Source: Acidobacteriota bacterium (lineage in GTDB: Bacteria; Acidobacteriota; Vicinamibacteria; Vicinamibacterales; UBA8438). Taken from it: 6,007 nucleotides of DNA. Shown here one piece after another: positions 1 to 4,836 of the stretch. The position numbers and the translations under genes are program-made. The stretch spans positions 1-6,007 of the forward strand of contig DTWD01000388.1 of the NCBI GenBank assembly GCA_012963185.1. The letters are read 5' to 3'. The notes under the pieces are model-generated. The model was not told the origin of the DNA. It did no database searches and worked only from the letters and a program-made list of their open reading frames with translations. Position 1 is the first letter of the stretch. Every line of letters starts with the position of its first letter.

Positions 1-392
1 AGACGTATACGCTCGAACTTAACATTCCCCGCCATGTCACTGGTACGGTGGATTTATTGGTCGCAGACGCAGTCACTCTCGAACAAGAAGACATCCAATC
101 AGGACGACGGGTCACGGAGATCCGGTCAGTCACCCAACTCATCGATCGTTTAAATTCACGTCGGAAAAATAACCGCCTCTACGTTCAACTACTAAGCCCG
201 CAACCCGGTGCAGTACTTCAGGGCAATGCATTGGAGTCTCTCCCTCCATCAATTCTGGCCGTGCTCGAAGCCGATGCCGGAAACGGAACCCTTACCAAGC
301 TCACTCACTCGCAAGTTAATGAATGGGAACTGCCCACTGATCGGGTCATATCTGGCTCCAGAAGGTTGACCATCCTCATTGATTCCGAATGA
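1..392 (+). CDS. C-terminal end of an S55 (SpoIVB-type) peptidase-domain-like protein, 5' truncated
   Basis: The reading frame is open from the left edge (first full codon at position 3) to TGA at 390-392, so the true start and any catalytic domain lie outside the window. A GTG at 48 is in frame, but coding continues upstream of it and it is unlikely to be the start. The visible ~129 residues begin with a beta-rich stretch (YTLELNIP...GTVDLLVADA). A segment rich in R and N follows (LIDRLNSRRKNNRLYVQLL), then LESLPPSILAVLEAD, and finally TDRVISGSRRLTILI. This order matches, from memory, the tail of large acidobacterial proteins annotated as SpoIVB peptidase S55, where an LPSLPPSVL-type motif and a VSGSR-type end recur. 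The serine-protease core cannot be seen, so the peptidase assignment is inferred. The stop codon overlaps the start of the propeller gene (ATGA), which implies an operon and translational coupling. Confidence 0.62.
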   Translation, partial: TYTLELNIPRHVTGTVDLLVADAVTLEQEDIQSGRRVTEIRSVTQLIDRLNSRRKNNRLYVQLLSPQPGAVLQGNALESLPPSILAVLEADAGNGTLTKLTHSQVNEWELPTDRVISGSRRLTILIDSE

Positions 393-2569
393 CACGTATT
401 CGATTGATTTTCTTCGCTCAAATTGCTCTCTACCTGGCACTTGTGCCAGCACTGCCTCACGGAGCGAGCCCCGTTTTCTGGCTCGTCTCGACTCAAGACG
501 ACTTTCTACGCGGAGAAACCCAAAACATTTCCGTTGATGCCACCGGTCAAATCCTGCTCGGACCAAACATTGAATTAATCTACGACACCACCGAACCGTT
601 TATCTGGTCGCTCGCAACCGATGGGGACGCAGTCTGGATCGGATCCGGGCCGAAGGGTGCGGTCACGCGAATTGCGCGGGATGACGGTGAAGTTACCAGT
701 TTTGAGCTCGATACACTCTCGGTCTATGCACTCGCAATCGACGGCCAAGGTGGTGTCTTCGCGGCAACGGGACCAGACGGAAAAGTCTTCGGCATCGATA
801 CTGATAGGAATGTCCGTGTCGTCTTTGATCCCGATGAACCGTATATCTGGTCTCTTGCAACCGATGCATCGGGAACCCTTTATGTTGGAACCGGTAATCC
901 AGGGCGCGTATACGGGATCACGCCAGAGGGTAACGCCGAACTCTTTTACGAAACCAGTGCAGTTCACGTACGCTCATTAGTAACCACCGAAGATGGACGG
1001 ATTCTCGCCGGCACTACGACTCCAGGACATGTAATCCGCATTGAACCAGACGGGACAGGGTTCGTGCTGCTCGACAGTGGCTACGAAGAGATAGCCGACC
1101 TGCATATCGCTTCCAATGGCGCCGTGCTTGTCGTAGCGGCTAATAGTTCGACTAGCAGCGTAACGGTACCGACTAGCGCTGACGCATCCACGGCCTCGAC
1201 GCCTGCAGCATCGGCCCCATCGACAACAACATCAACTGCAGCGACCGGCAACGGAACCAACGGTGCCGTCTATGAGATACAGCCAGACGGCATCTGGAAT
1301 CTCGTGTGGGATTCCAATATCGACACCCCTTACGCCGTCCTTGACGACAACGAGACAGCCCGGGGAGCGATCATCGCAACAGGTCCAGACGGAAAAGTAT
1401 TCCGCGTTACGGCTGACAACTCGTCCGCCACTCTGCTGACCAGCACTCACGCCCAACAGATCACTCAACTCGTGCCAGATGTGAGTGGGGCACTTTATTT
1501 TGCGACGGCGAATCCTGGTCTGGTCGCTCGCTTAGACTCAGATCGCGTTCGAGAAGGCACTTATCACTCTGAAGTTCATGACACTGGCACCCTCGCCACA
1601 TGGGGTGCGCTCACGTGGCAAGCCACCACTCCAGGTGACAGCGCCATTGAGCTCTTTACTCGGACCGGAAATACAAAGGACCCTAGCGATACGTGGAGTG
1701 ATTGGTCAGCCGCAACAGAACTGCCCCGTGGCACCCGAATAGAAAATCCCAAAGCCCGTTACGTGCAGTGGAAAGCGGTGTTAACCGGACGATCTGACAC
1801 ACCCTCATTGCATTCGGTTACGACCGCATATCTGCCGCGTAACTTGGCGCCGGAAGTCACAGAAATCACCACGCATGCTCCGGGCCAAGTGTTTCAGCAG
1901 GCCCTGGCCGGTGGAGACCCTCCTATCGCAGGACTCGACGTGGAGCGAGAGTTACCATCGACAGCACGGGGACCGAGTAGTCCCGAGATACCAGCAACGA
2001 CCCTGGGGCGGCAGGTCTACCGAAAAGGACTTAGAACATTCGTCTGGAAGGCGCGCGACCTGAACGGAGATCAACTTCAATTCGAAGTTCTCTACCGGTC
2101 AGACGAGGCACCGGTCGCCGCCGCGTGGACACCACTCAAACGAGAGACCGACTCAACGATATACACGTGGGACACTACAACCGTGCCAGACGGTATTTAC
2201 TCTGTACGAATCGTCGCCTCGGATCTCCTCGCGAATACCTCAAATGATTATCTAACTGGCGACAGAGATACGGGACCACTTGTAATCGACAATTCGCCAC
2301 CGAGCATCACGGTTCCACCAGCAACACGGGATACCGAAACAATCACTCTTGAATTTACCGTCAGTGATACTCACTCGCCCGTTGAACGAGTCGAATACAG
2401 CACTGACACAGAACAGTGGCAACTCATCTATCCAAGCGACGGCATATCCGACACCACCGAGGAACTATTCACGGTTACTGTTGATGTCGGCGATTTTTCG
2501 CGTATGGTGATACGGGCGACCGACGCGATGGATAACTCCGCAACCGCTGGGACATCGTTCGAACCATAA
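389..2569 (+). CDS. Exported beta-propeller protein with Ig/FN3-like C-terminal domains
   Basis: This 726-residue protein starts at the ATG that overlaps the upstream stop. Residues 1 to about 26 form a signal peptide (MTRIR, a hydrophobic core, then a possible cleavage after HGA), so it is probably periplasmic or surface-exposed. Residues ~55-385 carry repeated blades of about 40 residues with motifs such as IWSLATD, TGPDGKVF, TGNPGRVYGI and ATGPDGKVFRV, typical of NHL/SMP-30/WD40-like propellers. A Ser/Thr/Ala-rich insertion (about 252-291) interrupts one blade. Residues ~390-485 form a beta-rich module with TRTGNT and WSDWS motifs and ending in AYLPRN. Residues ~540-632 and 634-726 look like two Ig/FN3-type domains (the second begins DNSPPSITV). 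No catalytic residues are evident, so a binding or scaffold role is inferred. From memory, proteins of this architecture occur in Acidobacteria as uncharacterised WD40-like proteins. The gene is coupled to the upstream S55-like gene and precedes the SpmA-SpmB gene by 25 bases. Confidence 0.85.
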   Translation: MTRIRLIFFAQIALYLALVPALPHGASPVFWLVSTQDDFLRGETQNISVDATGQILLGPNIELIYDTTEPFIWSLATDGDAVWIGSGPKGAVTRIARDDGEVTSFELDTLSVYALAIDGQGGVFAATGPDGKVFGIDTDRNVRVVFDPDEPYIWSLATDASGTLYVGTGNPGRVYGITPEGNAELFYETSAVHVRSLVTTEDGRILAGTTTPGHVIRIEPDGTGFVLLDSGYEEIADLHIASNGAVLVVAANSSTSSVTVPTSADASTASTPAASAPSTTTSTAATGNGTNGAVYEIQPDGIWNLVWDSNIDTPYAVLDDNETARGAIIATGPDGKVFRVTADNSSATLLTSTHAQQITQLVPDVSGALYFATANPGLVARLDSDRVREGTYHSEVHDTGTLATWGALTWQATTPGDSAIELFTRTGNTKDPSDTWSDWSAATELPRGTRIENPKARYVQWKAVLTGRSDTPSLHSVTTAYLPRNLAPEVTEITTHAPGQVFQQALAGGDPPIAGLDVERELPSTARGPSSPEIPATTLGRQVYRKGLRTFVWKARDLNGDQLQFEVLYRSDEAPVAAAWTPLKRETDSTIYTWDTTTVPDGIYSVRIVASDLLANTSNDYLTGDRDTGPLVIDNSPPSITVPPATRDTETITLEFTVSDTHSPVERVEYSTDTEQWQLIYPSDGISDTTEELFTVTVDVGDFSRMVIRATDAMDNSATAGTSFEP
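593..866 (+). repeat. Near-identical 31-bp segments from duplicated propeller blades (593-623 and 836-866)
   Basis: The two 31-base segments differ at three positions and lie 243 bases (81 codons) apart. They encode EPFIWSLATD at residue 69 and EPYIWSLATD at residue 150. The spacing equals two ~40-residue blades, which suggests a two-blade unit was duplicated within the gene. A related 14-base match (ccagacggaaaagt) occurs at 773-786 and 1385-1398, encoding the PDGKV loop in different blades. Confidence 0.75.
1139..1262 (+). other. Low-complexity Ser/Thr/Ala-rich insertion in the propeller
   Basis: Codons ~251-291 of the propeller gene encode almost only Ser, Thr, Ala, Pro, Val and Gly/Asn, in contrast to the ordinary composition on both sides. 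The insertion falls after a strand ending VLVVAA and before GAVYEIQPDG. Other blades have a short TGPDG or TGNPG turn at that place, so it looks like an extended loop between two strands of one blade. It could be a flexible or glycosylated surface loop. No function can be read from the sequence. Confidence 0.7.
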
Positions 2570-2594
2570 TCACCTGGTACTAAACGCCTATCTC

Positions 2595-3908
2595 ATGCTG
2601 AACGGGCTATTCGTCACCGTCTCGCTGATTTCTATTCTACTGGCGGCTTCGTCGGGTCGCATGGAACAGTTGACGACGGGCGTAATGGCGTCGGCGAGCG
2701 ACGCCGTTGAACTCGCCATTGGACTCGTCGGCACAATGGCGTTCTTCCTCGGGCTTATCCGTATCGCACAAGATGCAGGCCTCATGACAAAAGTCGCCCG
2801 AGGCCTGAACAAGCCGATTCGCCTTTTGTTTCCGAGTTTGCCACCAAACAGTCCAGCGATAGGTGCAATCGTGTTGAATCTATCAGCAAATATGTTTGGT
2901 CTCGCGAACGCCGCCACACCGTTCGGCATTAAGGCGATGCAAGAGCTTGACAAACACAACGCTCACTCTGGCACAGCGACCAACGCGATGGTGATGTTTC
3001 TGGCCATCAATACCTCCGCGCTGGCTATCCTCCCGACCGGCATGGTGGCGCTGCGGGTCTCAATGGGCTCACAGGACCCCGCTGGGATTTTCCTGACCAC
3101 GTGGTTTGCCAGCGCTTCGGCCACCGTGATGGCCGTTCTCGCGGCATCATTGTTCGCCCAATTACCAACCTATCGCGCTACGGAACCAGCCTCCATTGAC
3201 CCAGGGAGCACGGAAAACGACTTAAACAGTGAATCCGAGAACGTTCCTGTTAGGACTGGCGAGACGGACATAAAACCGACCACCTTTCGACTTTGGCTAA
3301 GTCGACTGTTTTGGATCAGTCTGTTCGCACTTGCGGTCCGTTCTATCGCAACCCAGATAGCCTACGAACCAGTCTTCGACCTTGTTCGGTCCATCATGTC
3401 GTTTTGGAGCATTCCAATCATCATTGCGGCACTGGTTACCTATGGTTGGGTACGCCAGGTCGCCGTCTACGAATCACTCGTCGAAGGTGCGAAGGAAGGG
3501 TTTCAGGTTGCCCTCAGAATTATTCCGTTTCTGGTCGCAATTCTTGTATTGATTGGCATGTTCCGTTCCTCGGGCGCCCTAGATGTATTGGTTGGGTTCT
3601 TAGCACCTCTTACCGAGCTTGTCGGAATGCCGCCTGAGGTCTTACCACTTGCCGTACTGAGACCATTTTCAGGTTCCGGATCATTTGCGCTCGCTGCTGA
3701 GACGATGCGGGTTCACGGAACTGACTCATTAATCGGCTACATGAGTGGCACGTTTACAGGGAGCACCGAAACAACCTTCTACACACTGGCTGTGTACTAC
3801 GGTGCTATTGGCATCCGGAACACGAGGCATACCGTGCCAGCATGCCTCGCCGCCGACGTGACAGGAATCCTAGCAGCCACCTTTATCGTCAATCTTCTTT
3901 TCGGATGA
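2595..3908 (+). CDS. SpmA-SpmB fusion, nucleoside-recognition (gate) domain membrane protein
   Basis: This 437-residue integral membrane protein joins two families that are separate genes (spmA, spmB) in Bacillus, where they affect spore core dehydration. The SpmA half (residues 1 to ~190) has the family start MLN, then AVELAIGLVG, NLSANMFGLANAATPFGIKAM (motif around 98-115) and FLAINTSALAILP. A hydrophilic linker (~192-225, rich in E, S, T, N and D) follows. The SpmB half (~228-437) contains RPFSGSGSFA (356-365), GSTETTFYTLAVYYG (from 389) and TRHTVPACLAADVTG. Each half carries several hydrophobic segments, and both match the gate domain (Pfam Gate/nucleoside recognition). The transported or sensed molecule is unknown, and outside spore formers the role is not established. 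The ATG at 2595 fits the family N-terminus, although the 25 bases upstream contain no clear Shine-Dalgarno sequence. It is probably the last gene of the left operon. Confidence 0.93.
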   Translation: MLNGLFVTVSLISILLAASSGRMEQLTTGVMASASDAVELAIGLVGTMAFFLGLIRIAQDAGLMTKVARGLNKPIRLLFPSLPPNSPAIGAIVLNLSANMFGLANAATPFGIKAMQELDKHNAHSGTATNAMVMFLAINTSALAILPTGMVALRVSMGSQDPAGIFLTTWFASASATVMAVLAASLFAQLPTYRATEPASIDPGSTENDLNSESENVPVRTGETDIKPTTFRLWLSRLFWISLFALAVRSIATQIAYEPVFDLVRSIMSFWSIPIIIAALVTYGWVRQVAVYESLVEGAKEGFQVALRIIPFLVAILVLIGMFRSSGALDVLVGFLAPLTELVGMPPEVLPLAVLRPFSGSGSFALAAETMRVHGTDSLIGYMSGTFTGSTETTFYTLAVYYGAIGIRNTRHTVPACLAADVTGILAATFIVNLLFG

Positions 3909-3924
3909 TTTAAGGGCGCGCCAA

Positions 3925-4299
3925 TCAATACTCGAGCTCACTAAAACCATTATCGATCGTCCATTCGATACGTTTCATCGGAATGTGTCCTCCAGAACCT
4001 TCGCCCTCGGCATACACATAGACAAGAACTTCAGCGTATTGCGACTGGAGAGGTTCCACAAGTTCACGCGCAACCACCAAGGCGTTAGACGGCTCAACAA
4101 CTTCAACCTCGATTGTAAAGACGTCATGCGCCATTGCCATCTTCACAATCCGCCACCGGTCGTTCATAAGCGTTGGCCCTGTCGCGTTCGTAGTCACGAC
4201 TGGCGGAATACCCGCAGTCTCACGGGATCGCTCACAGCTCATGCCAGCCAACACCAGGGCAAACGCCGTGACGTGCGTAAAGAATTTACTACCTTCCAC
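3925..4299 (-). CDS. Small predicted lipoprotein of unknown function
   Basis: This 124-residue protein begins with a short n-region (MEGSK), a hydrophobic stretch (FFTHVTAFALVLAGM) and Cys22 followed by ERSRE, which resembles a lipoprotein signal peptide. The residues before the cysteine (G-M-S) depart from the usual L-A/S-G/A lipobox, so lipidation is likely but not certain. The start is GTG at 4299, directly preceded by an in-frame TAG, so no earlier start is possible and no good ribosome site precedes it. The mature part contains IEVEVVEPSNALVVARELVEPL, an acidic region, EVLVYVYAEGEG, and RIEWTIDNGF near the end. From memory, similar short acidobacterial proteins exist without an assigned function. 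It lies 21 bases downstream of the GlcG/HbpS gene on the same strand, so the two are probably co-transcribed. Its 3' end faces the SpmA-SpmB gene. Confidence 0.72.
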   Translation of the reverse strand: MEGSKFFTHVTAFALVLAGMSCERSRETAGIPPVVTTNATGPTLMNDRWRIVKMAMAHDVFTIEVEVVEPSNALVVARELVEPLQSQYAEVLVYVYAEGEGSGGHIPMKRIEWTIDNGFSELEY

Positions 4300-4320
4300 C
4301 TACGTCACACTATCCGCGTA

Positions 4321-4746
4321 TCAACCAAGTGTCTTCAGAAACGCATCAATCCCTGCCTGCGCCACAATCTCATCCTGGTCAGGTGTTCCCGAACTACAGC
4401 CGACCCCGCCCACAATCTCTTCGTTGACAAATAACGGCACCCCACCGGCCACGATCATAAATCGACCTTGATTGCTCACATGAATGCCAAATGCTGGTCC
4501 GCCAGGGCCACTGACTTCGCCATATGCACGTGTCGACCGGCGCGCCGCCGCCGCCGTGAAGGCCTTACTAATAGCAATATCAATACTCGTAATGCGGCCA
4601 TTATCCATCCGATGAAACATCAACAGACTTCCGTTATCGTCCGTGATCGCAATATCCATATCAATGCTGATTTCGCGCGCTTTCGCCTCCGCTCCCTCCA
4701 TGATGCAACGAGCATCATCAAGCGTGAGCTTTTGCACAGTTCTCAT
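4321..4746 (-). CDS. GlcG/HbpS-family (DUF336) protein
   Basis: This 141-residue protein covers the full usual length of the GlcG/HbpS family. It opens with KLTLDDARCIMEGAEAKA, continues with IAITDDNGSLLMFHRMD (33-48) and SIDIAISKAFTAAAARRST (54-72), then the core VAGGVPLFVNEEIVGGVG (99-116), and ends with SGTPDQDEIVAQAGIDAF. All are family hallmarks. Members include HbpS, an extracellular heme-binding and redox-sensing protein of Streptomyces, and GlcG of glycolate-utilisation loci. Many others are uncharacterised. No signal peptide is visible, so this copy is probably cytoplasmic, and heme binding cannot be confirmed from sequence. The ATG at 4746 is immediately preceded by an in-frame TAA and has GGGAG six bases upstream, which fixes the start. 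It leads a two-gene minus-strand unit with the lipoprotein and is divergent from the metallo-beta-lactamase gene. Confidence 0.92.
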   Translation of the reverse strand: MRTVQKLTLDDARCIMEGAEAKAREISIDMDIAITDDNGSLLMFHRMDNGRITSIDIAISKAFTAAAARRSTRAYGEVSGPGGPAFGIHVSNQGRFMIVAGGVPLFVNEEIVGGVGCSSGTPDQDEIVAQAGIDAFLKTLG

Positions 4747-4752
4747 TTACTA

Positions 4753-4757
4753 CTCCC
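4753..4757 (-). promoter_or_regulatory. Ribosome binding site of the GlcG/HbpS gene
   Basis: On the minus strand AAAGGGAG ends six bases before the ATG at 4746. It is a good Shine-Dalgarno match and supports that start. Confidence 0.7.
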
Positions 4758-4784
4758 TTTAACAAATGAATCCATATCTGTAAC

Positions 4785-4803
4785 GGTGCCAGAGGATAGC
4801 ACC
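4785..4803 (+). repeat. Short hairpin competing with the start-codon hairpin
   Basis: GGTGC (4785-4789) and GCACC (4799-4803) can form a 5-bp stem with a 9-base loop. The second arm lies inside the upstream arm of the longer inverted repeat that pairs with the ribosome site, so the two structures cannot form at once. It matters only if transcription begins upstream of 4785. Confidence 0.4.
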
Positions 4804-4836
4804 TGATAAAGTGTCACGCAGCCAAGGAGGTGCTAT
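4796..4836 (+). promoter_or_regulatory. Inverted repeat able to mask the ribosome site and start codon
   Basis: ATAGCACCT (4796-4804) is the exact reverse complement of AGGTGCTAT (4828-4836), with 23 bases between the arms. In the mRNA the downstream arm covers the last three bases of the Shine-Dalgarno AAGGAGG (4824-4830) and the A and U of the AUG at 4835. The pairing could reduce translation initiation. The arm centres are 32 bases apart, close to three helical turns, so a DNA-binding operator is an alternative reading. Confidence 0.5.
4824..4830 (+). promoter_or_regulatory. Strong ribosome binding site of the metallo-beta-lactamase gene
   Basis: AAGGAGG is a near-perfect match to the anti-Shine-Dalgarno sequence and lies four bases before the ATG at 4835, slightly closer than optimal. 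It fixes the start of the truncated gene and is the strongest ribosome site in the window. Confidence 0.85.

Larger units (their letters stand above)
4747..4834. promoter_or_regulatory. Divergent intergenic region between the GlcG/HbpS and metallo-beta-lactamase genes
   Basis: These 88 bases must hold the promoters of both outward-facing genes, or the 5' leader of one of them. I found no pair of -35/-10 hexamers convincing enough to place on either strand. The region contains both ribosome sites and the inverted repeats described separately. The short length means any regulator bound here could affect both directions. Confidence 0.6.

Noticed and set aside
249..566. Minus-strand open frame opposite the S55-like tail and the propeller start
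   Set aside because: The plus strand here encodes two coupled proteins with a signal peptide and family motifs. The minus frame has an Arg/Glu-rich translation typical of a shadow.
575..967. Minus-strand 130-codon open frame inside the propeller gene
   Set aside because: It mirrors the repeated blade sequence of the plus-strand gene, and its Cys/Arg/Asp-rich translation has no domain pattern.
2588..2959. Minus-strand 123-codon open frame opposite the SpmA half
   Set aside because: The plus strand carries unmistakable SpmA motifs across the whole interval.
3909..3924. GC-rich palindrome GGCGCGCC (3915-3922) as a transcription terminator between the convergent genes
   Set aside because: It has no loop and no following T-run on either strand. 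With only 16 bases between the stops, no intrinsic terminator can be supported.
3951..3970. Small inverted repeat TATCGA...TCGATA near the end of the lipoprotein gene
   Set aside because: It has only 6 bp of AT-rich stem within coding sequence and no T-run, so it is likely chance.
3985..4434. 149-codon plus-strand open frame across the lipoprotein and GlcG/HbpS genes
   Set aside because: It is antisense to the well-supported GlcG/HbpS gene and its neighbour, has a composition rich in R, H, T and N without recognisable motifs, and has no ribosome site.
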